Below, one piece after another: positions 51,807-63,900 of a DNA stretch of 64,000 nucleotides. The position numbers were made by a program, and so were the translations under genes. The stretch is taken from the NCBI GenBank assembly GCA_027422505.1, contig JAPQWV010000364.1:124001-188000 (forward strand). Reading direction: 5' to 3'. Origin of the DNA: Craterostigma plantagineum (lineage: Eukaryota; Streptophyta; Magnoliopsida; Lamiales; Linderniaceae). The first letter of the stretch is position 1. Every line of letters starts with the position of its first letter. A model generated the notes under the pieces. The model made no database searches. It saw nothing but the letters and a program-made list of their open reading frames with translations, and was not told where the DNA came from.

Positions 51807-52241
51807 TCAATCATACTTCTCCCTCCAAGAATACACAAGGAAGAAAACCCAAGAAAGTCCCAAAGCTATGTCCCCTGCGACTAACCTCGCCCAATCGTAG
51901 CCTAGAACTTCGACTTTCCTCTCAAAGCAAATCCTCCAAATAGCCACTGCAATGTGAAGGAGCACACAACCTCTTGCGAAGAACCCATGGAACTCCTTCT
52001 CCTTCACAAAAGCCACCATGAACAGGAGAAACCCAACGGCGAACAGAAGCAAACCTGAGAAGGAATCAGATGTTTGGATCAAGAGCTGATCGTGGGGCGT
52101 CGATCCCATGAGCTTGCTCGCACGTTCTCTGCCATGGCTGAAGATTAATACTTGTTCGCTGCAGAACATCATTAGGGCTCCACAACTTAGGGCAATCCAA
52201 GAATGGAGCATACAGATGAGGAAGAACCCATTCGAGGCCAT
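51807..52241 (-). CDS. Conserved plant four-helix membrane protein, 144 aa
   Basis: Small integral membrane protein of a conserved plant family without known function. The ATG at 52241 was preferred over the upstream ATG at 52418 because the family begins MAS(N/S)GFFLICMLHS. Four hydrophobic segments are visible at about residues 5-27, 62-80, 88-105 and 118-138. Between the first two lies the conserved loop GSTPHDQLLIQTSDSFSG. The protein ends SWREKYD. It is a single-exon coding region as read; a 5' leader intron is possible. It lies 1 kb upstream of the UBC gene on the same strand, with no sign of shared function. Confidence 0.8.
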   Translation of the reverse strand: MASNGFFLICMLHSWIALSCGALMMFCSEQVLIFSHGRERASKLMGSTPHDQLLIQTSDSFSGLLLFAVGFLLFMVAFVKEKEFHGFFARGCVLLHIAVAIWRICFERKVEVLGYDWARLVAGDIALGLSWVFFLVYSWREKYD

Positions 52242-52922
52242 TGATGTACAAGATATTCGAATTCTCAGAGCTTGAACATAGAATTCATGTAAAAAACCCA
52301 GCAAAAATTGGAACATCCAACGACGAACATGGACAGATCTGATATCGCGAAAGGCAGTAAATTCGAAATATTGCAGCTTTAATAGCACTAGCAACTGTTT
52401 CCCATCATTTGGCACCAACGGATCTCAAAGAAACCGTGAAGAATTCCATCCTATTTGAGATAGTGTCTGCCGCCCAAGGCGAAAAAAGGCTCGACCTTTT
52501 CGTCTTCCTAAAGAAAACCCTCGCAACGATCATTCAAATTATGCAACCCAAAAACAGATCACTGACTTGTTGTGCTAACGCAATACGATAGGCCACCATG
52601 AACTCGCTCGCAGCTGGCTTTTGATCTTCCAAAATGAACACTGCAAACACATTTTTTTATTGTTTAGTTGTATGCTGAGGTGACATAATGGCGTCGTATA
52701 TCATGATTATTTTAAATGGAAATTGGTGAACGATGATATATATCGTGTCACATTCTTGATAGCGGTATGGGTATGCAATGCAGTGGCCCAATAAAGTCAA
52801 ACTTCAAACTTCTGTCTATATTTTGTTTGTAAGTTTGAATATCTTGAAATAATCAGTATATACACAGAGTTCCACCACCACCACCATCATCAGAAGAACA
52901 AGAAACAAAAGAATGAACAACC

Positions 52923-54836
52923 TCAAAAAACCAAATCATTCCTGGGAATAATGACTCTGCTCCTATGCCTCCTTTTCTCTCTTCCCCGCCGAACTGCACC
53001 TTTTTTGGGCGGCGTTCTGATGTTACTAAAAGAAGAAGAAGGCGGCGAAAATGGCGTATGTCGTCTTGTTATAGCAGCCAAGTGAGCCCTTTGTTCCAAC
53101 AAATCCTTGTGATATGCCTGTTAGACAGAGTTATTCGGTTTTTTCTATCAACAAAGAATATAGCATAGTACATATGTATTGCCAGCCATATGACTTCAGA
53201 GTTTCTAACGTAGATACTTTTAGAGCATTCTATATATCAAATAGAAAGAATGTGTTACCTGTACAACGAAATTTCGCCGTTCGCAGTCAAGAAACATGTT
53301 GATTCGCCAGTTAACTCGGGCTATAATTTTGTCTCTGACGGTTGAAAAGCTGAGCTGATCCCTGGCTGTGAATCTATCAACTTCGTTGAACCATAAGCAA
53401 CTGAAGAGGTTCGTTATGGGAATGTGCTCCCTAATTATCACGCAGCCTTCGGGGACATCTGAGGAAAAAAGAAACATTTTTTGTTCTGATCGACGGTGTA
53501 AGGAACAAAAGCGTGTTAACGCTCAGTACCGCTGGTTATTGGAAGTTTGGCACTTGTGTAAGGTGTTAAGCCCTCTTTTTTGTAAAAATTGATTTGATAA
53601 TCAATAGATGTGTTATCGTATTTTCCACCAGCTTTGTTCGCTTCAGCTTCCACGAATACGTCGAAGCGACTATAGTGCCTTGATATAGCAAATGTAGCAT
53701 TTTCACGCCATAAGAACCTGAGGGACGAATGATTAAGTTAATTTTAATCGATGCTAACGAGTGATTGAAGAGTCGAAACAAAAAAGAAAAGACAAATTGC
53801 ATACCTTTCAAGAACCTGATAAGGATCAGCAACAAGCTGAAGCTTCCCGTCGATCCAAATGGAAAATCTAGTATTTGGAAAGAGTCTGTGTAGCAACAGC
53901 TTAGGAACCTACGCACAAAGGGAATAGCAAAAGGAGAAAAAGAAACAGATTATTGTCAAGCGCTAGGCACATCTTTTAAGAGTTCATAGTCTTCTATACA
54001 AGACTTCCCTTCTAAAATTTAGTCTGGGATTGAGCAATACTGATGGCATCTCAGTGAATCATTTTACGAAAATATCCACAGAAAAGCAAATTTGCACCTT
54101 CCCATTTCTCCTTGAGTCAGTGTAAGGAACATTGTGCACGACGATAATCCTCCACAGCCCAACCTTTTTGTCGATGCCCAAGATACTCGAGTTCTTCATG
54201 TATGATTCTGTTTCTTCATCAATAAACATGAAAAATGGGACATTCTTTCGTGTAGTTTCCCCAACATTTCTAGGCTGTTGTATCACATCATAGTTTCCTA
54301 TACAGGAAAATAAACGAGCGAAATAAGGGATAAGTTTAACAATGTGAAATCATAAAAATGGTTATGAACTTGAAGTGAAAAAAATGTTTGAGGATACCAA
54401 ATATAGCAGAGGCAACAATGACCTCGTGGAACTGCTCCAACACTTCAAGATCGTCCTCTTCAATGTCAAATCCAGTTTTATTACCCGGCTTGCATCCTCT
54501 AACGAATCTGATAAAAATAATTAAACAAGAAGAGAGAAAAGTTCTTGAATACAGGCTTAAACAAGTATGTCACGCTGATTAGAAGGTAAGGAGAGGACTT
54601 TTTTTTTTTTATATCCTACCCACAGTGCACAGTCATCGACTCCCTAATATCGAAAGAATCGTTCCTCTGATTCAGAGAGGGATAGCCACCAAAATCAGAA
54701 CCAACGTATGTTTCACTTCTCAATATATTTTCCTCAGAAAAGTAAGTTAAGTGACGAAGCACTGGAGACTGTGATGGCAATTTGGGCAGATGTGCTTTGG
54801 CCTGATCCACAGCAACATAACATACTGGACATGCTG

Positions 54837-54869
<33 letters not shown>

Positions 54870-55557
54870 GGATTAGTAAAAAAGCTACTCAAAGCCTACT
54901 GTTAAAGGTATTGCAAAATGTAGCGTAACTTACGCCGTGGACCAAACCGTCTTCTATCAACAGGGGTTGGAGGAGGAAATGCGAAGTCTTTACATGGATT
55001 AGGCAACAGAGTGGCATCATTAGATGAGTTGACCACAGCTGAAGCATCAATGAAAGAGCTCCAACCTTTGGTTTCATGGCACACTGATACTCGGTTGGAT
55101 TTCGTACTTGCATTGGGAAAACTTCCATTTCTAGCCAACGGTGGTGAACTATGAGAGCTGTTCACGTATTTCTCATCAAACAATACGCCTGAGTTTTCCA
55201 AATCATCCACTGAGATAAAAAAACAAAAGCCATCATCTTACATCGAATGTGTTTGAAACAGCAGTATCATCTGATAGAAGCAAAAACTACATAAAAAAAT
55301 GCACAAGACCGACCTTTGCTGACCGTGAAGAACCCTGTTAAGAAAGCCACGAGCGCAAATGCAAACAGTAATAGCATGGCAACTTTCTTTCTGCTCAGAC
55401 ATCTGAAAGCAGAGGGCAAAGTTCTCTCTTTCTCTTTATGTCCAGCAAGAGATGTCTTTGAAGGCTTTCGAGGAATGGACAAACCTCCATATTGCAACGG
55501 TTGTTGTAACGATCCAAAACTTCCCGATGTTCTTACTCCCAATGACCCTCCATTCAT
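52923..55557 (-). CDS. MUCI70-like DUF616 glycosyltransferase
   Basis: Type II Golgi protein of the DUF616 family. Arabidopsis MUCI70 is needed for mucilage pectin, and TOD1 belongs to the same family. Exons in transcript order: 55314-55557, 54934-55209, 54620-54833, 54398-54507, 54098-54297, 53805-53908, 53530-53717, 53259-53458 and 52923-53117. They join exactly to 576 aa, the usual length. The N-terminus MNGGSLGVRTSGSFGSLQQ is typical of the subgroup. One membrane helix lies at residues 59-78 after RKK. A lumenal stem follows, then the domain: CPVCYVAVDQA, HCGFVRGCKPG, VPFFMFIDEE, FSIWIDGKLQLV, then REHIPITNLFSCLWFNEV. The basic tail ends RNDLVF. Intron 2 holds a (GA)15 microsatellite. No lesions were seen. 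Confidence 0.92.
54839..54868 (+). repeat. (GA)15 microsatellite
   Basis: Thirty bases of GA dinucleotide, in the intron between exons 2 and 3 of the MUCI70-like gene close to the acceptor (CTCTCTCCCCAG on the gene strand). It may act as part of the polypyrimidine tract. Confidence 0.95.
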
Positions 55558-56368
55558 TGTACCTTTAGCCCCTCAAAATTAGCTCTCCTATCTTCACTTT
55601 CTTTACTCGTGACTTCATCGCAAATCCGATAACTCTACTGCAAATGCAGTTGAGGATTCACACTAGCAGCCAACATTTGAACCCCAAAAGCAGAATCTTT
55701 CAAATTTTCCCAATCATACCAAGCAACTGAATGAATACAAACTCACGATCAGCTACTTATCAACAACTTGGCAATCAAGAGTTATTAAGTACTACCCACC
55801 AAGAAACAGATATAAAGCAAGCGAAAACGAAATATATCATGAAAAAACAAAGCCCACCTCATATTTCCAAATCAATACCAAGAACCGCATACATAAAAAC
55901 ATGTATAAGATGAGATTGAATAAACGATACTTGACCAGGCAGTCATAATCGCCGTCGAACAAAAAATCTAACCCCACATTACATCAACGACACTCCATAA
56001 ATATCGATTATCATACAGACAAATCGATCGATGGCCTCAGATATCAGCTGCTGATCAAAGTATCGGATTGAGCTACTTACGTATCGAGGATAACACTATC
56101 ACATCCAAGTATGAAAATGCCGTTCGCAGAGTGACAGTGTCGATTTGCATCAAATTTGTTAGAAAATTCAATTGGTTCAAATACAGAAGATGGTTGATAA
56201 CCCGTAAAGTTCCGCGATTTGCAAAATTCGATAAATATTCCTTAATACAATAATTATCGATGTAAGACAATGCATCGCATCGGGTTGATCTAAATAATCT
56301 CATTTGTTATATTTCTTTACTACTATAGTTCAGAATTTAACTAATTGTTATATTTTTATGCGGGTGAA
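55558..56368 (-). other. Upstream region of the MUCI70-like gene
   Basis: About 800 bases expected to contain the promoter and 5' leader, possibly with a leader intron. I see no separate gene and no convincing TATA box. Confidence 0.45.
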
Positions 56369-57245
56369 TGACATTTTTAGTCCTCAATATTTGAGATATG
56401 GGCGTTTCTGGTCCCCATGTTACGATGTAACACTTGTAATATGTTACCGATTTTGAACGGGTTTGATGCCTCAATTAATTATCGCTAATTTAGACGAAAT
56501 TTAATACGTGAAAGTCTATGAACTCCTTTTACTTGACTTAAAACCTCATAACACACACGTCTTCTTCTTCGATTTAAACGCACATTGTGACGCCTGGGGC
56601 CGAAGAGGCCGGGGAGTAATCTCCGGTGCCAGAGAGTGCACGTACAATGAGTGGCTCTTGGCAGGCTTCTAGGCGAAGGGTACATGAATGAACCGATCCC
56701 ACACCCGAACGAGAGGGGATCCTGAGACTGAGGGCTTGTCAAGCTCAGAATCGTATAAAGAATTGATAGTACTACTCATATCACCAAAGTCGACATGCCT
56801 TTTCGGTAGTCCATCTATAAGAACGTGAAAATTAAGCGTGTTTGACTTGGGGCAATCTTGAGATGGGTGACCCCTTGGGAAGTAGCTCAGGGTGCGTGCA
56901 GTTCGAAGCACGCTGGAATTTTAGTAGTGGTGTTGGGTCAAACTATCAGTTGGTGTGTAGTGATCCCAACCCCACAGGTCCCGGTAGGGGTGGATGTTAT
57001 AGGTAACACCCGGTATGGGACGGGCTGTTACACAACATAAACATCATTATACATCACAAATCGACAATTTTGAAAAAGAATTAAAAGTGATACACAATGA
57101 TGCTCACATGCGTTTTAGTTAAATAAGATGATGACTGATTAAGTGTTAATCAAGTTAAAAGATATCATGTGCTCTAATTGGTGATTACGTTAACCGAATG
57201 ACCAAAATCGTCCAAAATCGATAACATTGGGGACTAAAAATGTCA
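56369..57245. repeat. Inverted-repeat-bounded element carrying the Cassandra LTR
   Basis: TGACATTTTTAGTCC at 56369 and its exact complement GGACTAAAAATGTCA ending at 57245 enclose A/T-rich DNA. Inward of these come further paired words (CGATTTTG). It is probably a dispersed non-coding repeat whose middle was later filled by the solo LTR at 56586-57032. Confidence 0.5.
56586..57032 (+). mobile_element. Cassandra-type TRIM solo LTR with 5S rRNA-like sequence
   Basis: TGTGACGCC...GGGCTGTTACA, 447 bp. The segment 56828-56890 follows the 3' half of plant 5S rRNA: the A-box-like AAATTAAGCGTG and the C-box-like GATGGGTGACC followed by CTTGGGAAG. 5S-bearing LTRs are the hallmark of Cassandra TRIM retrotransposons. 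The 5' half of 5S is not recognisable and no gag-pol or second LTR follows. Flanking bases do not give a clean five-base duplication. It is not a functional 5S gene. Confidence 0.75.
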
Positions 57246-57298
57246 CTCCAGAATATGGAGGACCATAAACGCAATGCCTAAAACATTTACGTTGATGG

Positions 57299-57389
57299 GG
57301 CCGCAAAATTCAGAAAAGTGAGGCCGTCTTACCCTTTTCATGCCGTCTTACCATTTATTATGGGGCCACAAAATTCAGAAAAGTGAGGC
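57299..57389 (+). repeat. Short direct repeat, 29 bp x 2
   Basis: GGGGCCRCAAAATTCAGAAA plus GTGAGGCC occurs at about 57299 and 57361. The rest of 57033-57901 shows no gene. Confidence 0.75.
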
Positions 57390-57901
57390 CCATGCAATAA
57401 AATGAAGTAATGGACTTGGGCCAATACATTTTGTTCTTCATTGGGTGTCACGTGGCATTTAACTTTTGCACACGTAAAACATGATTGTGAAATGATTAAG
57501 ATTAAGCTTTGATTTTCTTGGCTGCAAAGTTATAACCCACAGTATGATATGTTGATGTGTTATATGCTCATTTACGAAATTGGTTACAGATTCGATTATG
57601 TGACCTCACCCAGTTTTATTTTATAGTTTTCATGTATTGTTTTTTTATTGTATGTGGAATTCATGTCGGCAATTCAACAAAAAGAGATCATTATAGTAAT
57701 AATAAACAATAATATTAATGCATGATTGGTTGATTCAATCAATACAGTCTTCGCTACTATCGTTTTATTGTATAGGTTAAGCTAACGCGTATAAAAGTGA
57801 CACATTCAAGAATAAATAAAATAGAGATTAATTATGATTATGGCCCAACTGTTAGGCCGATTTTATCCAACCTTGTACTGAATCAATGGATTAGTATTAC
57901 C

Positions 57902-58192
57902 TGATACGATGAATTACGGAAGCAATAAACAAAGTAATACCGTAGACGAATTGTAGAGTTGGAACGAGAGAGCGCGCGAGTTCTTCAGAAAAGTCGTCAA
58001 CTCAAATATGATTCAGCAACCCTAAACACTAATGTGTTTAGGGTATTTATACAAAGCCCTAATGGGCTAACTGGGCCCAATATTACTAATATACCCACAA
58101 GTCGGGTATATTTACAATTGGGTCCTAGCTTAGAATAAACTACAAGATTAAGATAATCTACTTTAATTGAACACAATAAATAATTCCTAACA
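57902..58192 (-). mobile_element. Ty1-copia-type 3' LTR in minus orientation
   Basis: On the minus strand the LTR begins TGTTAGGAATTATTTATTG and ends TCATCGTATCA, 291 bp, preceded by the polypurine AAAGGGGGAGAT just to its right (58193-58204). Internal sequence should extend rightward but is cut by the Athila at 59351. The stretch 58193-59350 has no recognisable pol; it is probably the non-coding region next to the LTR. Confidence 0.75.
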
Positions 58193-58454
58193 ATCTCCCC
58201 CTTTGTGTTCAATTTGCAATTCAGCGCTGGTTATCTTCGTCTTGTAATCGTACTGAGTCCTCAAAGAACACGTATCGGAGTTGTGTACGTGAATGCATTT
58301 GCATGCATGTGCTTCTTCATTCGCCTCCTCCTTTATCTTGTCTTGTGACCTCTTCTTTAGGAGATCCAAGCTCACCGTGTTCTGAACTTCTCTTCTTGAA
58401 GCGGCTTGTTGGCTCGCCTCTTTGTGTGTTCGATCTCTTCCCTGGATAGTCACC

Positions 58455-58810
58455 ACTCCCCGTACGTTTGTTCAACCTTTTGTTGGATTGAGGAGTTCTC
58501 TTTAAATTTCGAGAGACATACACGAGTCGAATCTTTTCTTTAGGTGTTCCAGCTCTTCCTTCACTTGTCGCAACTCCCCTACATTTGTTCAACCTTGTGT
58601 TGGGATTGAGAGCTCTCTTTAAACTCGAAGAGCTGTACACGAGTCGACAGTTTTGATCTTGAAGTCCATGCTGAAGTTGTTGGCCGTATCTTGTCATTTG
58701 AGTCCGATCTCTCCGTTCGATTGTAGCTCAACCCCCCTACGTTAGTTCAACCTTACGTTGTAATTGGGGTGTTTCTTTAAAATCGGAGAGTCGTACATGA
58801 GGCGACAACT
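58455..58810 (-). repeat. Three imperfect tandem repeats
   Basis: Units of about 80 bases, starting near 58455, 58570 and 58727, share CTCCCCTACGTTTGTTCAACC-type starts, TTGGGATTGAGAG and GTACACGAGTCGA. Spacing is about 115 and 157 bases. The 126-codon minus frame across it is a translation of the repeat, not a credible protein. Confidence 0.65.
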
Positions 58811-59350
58811 TCAATCGTTGGACTCTGTGGTCTTCGCTTGATTCTTAGCGACGCTTGAGATTTGGCATTTTCTGATCTATATTGCACTTTCGTCGTGGTG
58901 TTGCTCCCATTTTGCTTTAGTACTCATCCCCCTCATGAAGATCGAGCTAGGGAGATCGTCATGCGATAGGTCAAAATGGGGCATCGTCTTTGGCAAAAAG
59001 ATCGCGTCGTCGAGACAAGATGATGGAGTTCCGTTTCCAAAATGTGCTTGGGCTCCTTCAGATTTTCATCAATTACATGAGAGCCCGTCTTCAAAGTAGT
59101 ACGCGCGGCGGAAATAGTGGGTACTCAGGTTGGGCAATAACCTGACGGAGCCACAAACGCAGTCCGTCGACACGACTTCAGAGTTAAACTCTAAGACGTG
59201 GCCTGTGAGAACAGGGCTTTATAAACCGGGGCCACATAGGCATCCCGTTAACATCAATCTAGGAGCATAGCTCATAGACGATGGCCTGAAACCGTTGTTG
59301 TTTTGATGTTGCAACGGTAGGACTTCCTTTCGATCATCGAAGCATGTCGT

Positions 59351-60753
59351 TGATAAACGCATTTCAATGCGTTTATCGTAATATTTATTCAGGGTATAAT
59401 AGAGCTTTAGCAATTAAATTACGCATTTATTCGATATATTTACACTTGTTTGATTGTTGAAGGAGCTTAGGACGAGTTTCGGGCGAAAACGAGCGAAAAC
59501 GAGGCAAAACGGAGCGAAAAGGGCAGAAACTGCCCTCGGTCACGGCCAGACGCATTACGCGTCACGGCCGTGACGAGGGACAGAGAGCGAAAGAGAAGAC
59601 CGCTGGTGATGGTCACGGCCGTGACGCTTAACGCGTCTGGCCGTGACGCGAGGCAGAGAGGTCCGCTGATCATGGTCACGGCCGTGACCTCCAATGCACT
59701 TGGCCGTGACCTGGGGCAGAAAGTGACGAGACGCGGACGATGATGGTCACGGCCGTGACGGCCCATGTCCCAGGCCGTGACCGACTCGGGAATCAGTATA
59801 AAAAGCCCAAATTCGACCCAGAATCGACACAACTCACCAGAGATCAATTCCCAATCATCCAGAGACGAAATTAGGGTGAAAAGAACAGGAAATCCCGTCC
59901 CAGAGCGCAAGAGACGGATCAACGAAGAATACACGGCGAATTAACGAAGAACGAAGATCTTTCCCCGAAATCACACCAGATTCATCAGTAGGAAAGATCA
60001 TGAGTTCTTCGGCTTTATCTTTCAATTCCTTCGTAGTTTTTCCCTTTATTATGAGTAGCTAAATCCCGTTGTGTTTGGGATTAGATGAACGCTAGAATAA
60101 TTCGCAGTTAAGACGTATATTATCGTGACTTTGTGCTATTGACTATTTATCGTTCTATGAATATGTTTCGTTGCTTTAATATGTCTATGTGTTAAAGTGA
60201 TTGCTTGGAAAAACGTTTAGGGCGACAGCTAAATAACGTTTAGGCCGTTCATAGAAGATAGGATTCGAGTATAGGGCGAAAGCAAATTCTCGATCCTCGC
60301 GTTAGTAATTCGTGAATTTTAGATTCCCGCGAGCGTTTAGGGCGACAGCAAACTCGCAAGCGGGCAGGAAATTACTGCGATTTAGTCTTAAGCACTTAGG
60401 AGCGATTTTATTATCTTAGCTGTAAATACCTAGCGGGATTCGAATCCCGAGCACGTCTTTATCATCTGAAAACTCTCGTATCAGTTAGTCGCGTCCTTTG
60501 AATTTCTGATTGAATTAGGAGTGATCTGTTAGGTTGATTCGTCAAACAATTTGCGTATTTTCTTTAGGCTAAATATCGAGTCGATTAGGTCATTACTGGT
60601 ACTTGATTTATTCCTTGTGTTCGATACTCGTTTACTCACTTTACTGCACTACAAACGATGGGTTCACTGCCTATCGCACGTTGGTGATAGTAATTAGGTT
60701 TACGTTTTATTTTATCACTTGTCGCACTTTCATCACTCACTACGTGTCGATCA
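59351..60753 (+). repeat. 5' LTR of the second Athila element
   Basis: 1,403 bp. It opens with the hairpin ATAAACGCATT/AATGCGTTTAT. It has four palindrome units (59539-59781), TATAAAAA at 59797-59804, three stem-loops (60211-60241, 60261-60296, 60326-60364) and the 16-bp palindrome at 60434-60449. This is the same order of parts as in the first Athila LTR. Confidence 0.92.
59539..59804 (+). promoter_or_regulatory. Palindrome array and TATA box of the second Athila LTR
   Basis: GTCACGGCCGTGAC occurs four times, each associated with a GGCCGTGAC or GTCACGGCC half site 10-16 bases away. TATAAAAA follows 16 bases after the last half site. The conserved placement marks this as the U3 core promoter region. 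Confidence 0.75.
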
Positions 60754-60982
60754 AGTTTTTGGCGCCGTTGCCGGGGAATAAATTGATATTAGGAACACCG
60801 TAGTTCGGTACTTTAGCCACTGTGATTTCGACGTTTTCTTTACTTTTACTGTTTGCGTTAATCGTGTATTTGCATTAGTTGTCTTCCTGCGTCGTTATTG
60901 ATTTCGTATTTTTATTCATCGTATTTGTTTACTTTTCGCTAATCTTTATTTCTCACTCATTGAAGGTGCGATTCAGCGGTGA

Positions 60983-63900
60983 ATGACCCGAAGCCATCCA
61001 TCGGGCCCCATCGTTGAAGCCGACCCGGATTTCGAACGAAAGTTGCGGAGAAAACTAAAGTACGATACTGAAGGAGCATCCACTAGCTCTCAGGACCACT
61101 TAGTTAGCTATTCAGAGGATAGTTCGCAGGAATCCATTCAGAATTCACGTGTAGAGGCAGCCGTAGATAGTCCCTACACAGAGGTGGACATGGCGGACCA
61201 CCGAGTGCCCGTCCATAACATTCCCGAGGAGGAACCATCACTTCAGGACCTCCTCAAGAATGCCGCGCTAGGCGGTACGGAGTCGGCGATAGTCATTCCG
61301 CCGATCGAGAACAACAACTTTGAACTGAAGCACTCTTGGCTTCAGATGATTTTCCAGACGGCCCAGTTCGAGGGCAACCCCGATGACGATCCTTACTCCC
61401 ATCTGAAGGCGTTTTTGACGGTCACCGACACCATCAAAATCAATGGTGTTCCGGGCGACGCGATTAAGCTCATGTTGTTCCCATTCTCTTTGAAGTTCAG
61501 AGCCAAGGATTGGCTTGAGATGCTACCACCCCGCTCGATTACCACCTGGGAGGAGCTGCGAGCCGCGTTTATCGGCCATTACTTCCCACTTTCGAAGGTG
61601 CTACGATTGAAGACAGAAATCTCTTTATTCCATCAGAAGGAGTCTGAAAATCTCTACGAGGTGTGGGAGCGTTACAAGGCGTTATTGAAGAGATGCCCAC
61701 AGCACGGGATGTCGAAGGCGGCCCAGATCAACCGATTCCATGAGGGGCTCAACGATCAGACTGTTCATATGTTAGACGGAGCCGCAGGAGGAGGGCTCGT
61801 GAAGCTCAACGCCACCGACGCGTGGAATTTGATTGAGGACTACTCGAGGAACAGTTTCATGAGGGGAAATACCAGGATGAAGACGACAGGCATATTTGGA
61901 GTGAGCGAGGAGACGGCCACTAACGCTAAGATCGAGGCGCTCCAGCAACAACTCGCCTCGACGAACTCTCAGTTGCAGACGGTAATTGGTGCATTGCTTC
62001 CCAAGTCCGGGCAGACTCAGCCCGTGAACGCCGTGGCCACTACCACACCGACGCAGCACACCCCTTATGTGCCCTTGTGCGGAATTTGCGGAGCAGCCCA
62101 CGAGACCTCAGAATGCCAGCTTGGCCAGCCGCATGAGCATGTTGATTACATGGGCAATTATCAAGGTGGGCAGCGAAGTTTCCAGCCTCGGGCACATCCT
62201 AACTTGGCGTACGGGAATCAGAACCATCAGAGCCAAGGACCACCAGGATTTCAGCCCCGACCTTCCGGATTCCAAAACGGGCCACCACGACATTACCAGA
62301 ACGCGCCCGCGGGAGGATCCGACGACATGAGGGAGATGAAGGACATGATGAAGACGCTTCTCACGAACTTCAGCAGCACCACCGCAGCCCACGAGAGCCG
62401 AATGACAAAGATGGAGGAGTACATGGAGGCGAATGACTTGCGTGCTCAGAACACGGACGCCTCGCTCAAGAAACTGGAGCAACAGATGGGCCAGATGGCG
62501 AAACAGTTGGCGGGGCGCACTCAGGGATCGCTCCCGAGCTACACCGAGCCGAATCCCAAGGAATACTGCAAGGCGGTGACGCTGAGGAACGGGCGAGAAC
62601 TACAAGAAGTGCCCGCCAAAAAGAAGGACAAGGAGAATACCAACTTCGAGAGCCACGACGAGCCCGAAGTTGAGGAGGTCAGGGGTGACGACGTCAAGAA
62701 GGCCGAAGCTGAGAAGGAGAAAGTCGAGCCCGAGAGGGAAAAGGTGACGGAAATCCAGCGACCACCGGTGAAACCTTACCAGCCGAAGATCCCGTACCCG
62801 GCTCGACTGAAAAAGGACAAGAACGAAGCACAGTTTGGTAAATTTATGGGCATGTGTAAGGAATTGCATATTAACTTACCTTTTGTTGAAGCCATTACGC
62901 AGATGCCTAGCTTCGCCAAGTTCTTGAAGGATTTGTTGACGAACAGAAGGAAGCTCGAACACGTCTCCACCGTCTGCCTGCGAGGTGAATGTTCGGCGAT
63001 TCTCCAGAGCAAGATTCCTAAGAAGCTGAAGGATCCAGGGAGTTTTACTATTCCCTGTCTTATAGGAGATTTAGTAATCGAACGTGCGTTAGCTGACTTA
63101 GGCGCTAGTATTAATCTTATGCCGTATTCTATGTTTAAGCGTTTAGGACTAGGCGAGCCACGACCCACTAGGATGAGCCTCCAATTAGCTGATAGATCGT
63201 TAAAGTACCCTCGAGGTGTTATCGAGGATGTCTTAGTTAAAGTAGATAAGTTTGTGATTCCCGCAGATTTCGTCATCTTAGATATGGAGGAAGATGAAAA
63301 TGTCCCCTTGATTTTAGGTAGACCATTCTTAGCCACGGGGGAGACCATGATAGACGTTAGGAACGGGACGTTAACCTTGACGGTAGATGGGGAAAAGGTT
63401 ACCTTTAATATGGCCGACTCAATGAAAAAGAGTAGCGAGCAGGATGATAAATGTTATTTCTTAGACGTATTTGAGCACGATTTCCTCTTTTCCGTGCAAG
63501 GTCTGTCACAGGTCGGCGATCACGACATACACACGCTTATGGCAATCGACGAGTGTGGGGAGGAAGTCGACGAGCCTATTGTAGCCATCGATGAAAGCAG
63601 CGAAGAGGACAAGGAGAAGAGCTCAGTTGAGGAACCGCCGATCCTGGAATTGAAGCCGCTGCCCGACCACCTCGAGTACGCGTTTCTGAACAATAATGGA
63701 GGGCTGCCGGTCATAATCTCCTCAAACCTCGATGATGGGCAGAAGGGTCAGCTTTTAGACGTGTTGAAGACGCACAAGAAGGCCCTGGCATGGAAGATAT
63801 CCGACATAAGGGGTATTAATCCCAGCTACTGCACACACAAGATCCTCATGGAGGATGACTTCAAACCGGTCGCTCAACGTCAAAGGCGCCTCAATCCCAA

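Noticed and set aside
56828..56890. A 5S rRNA gene
   Set aside because: Only the 3' half is recognisable, several bases differ, and it lies inside a TG...CA terminated LTR.
58187..58697. 126-codon minus-strand basic protein
   Set aside because: The frame spans imperfect tandem repeats next to a copia LTR. The repeated SLKR and NKRLNK segments come from the repeat unit.
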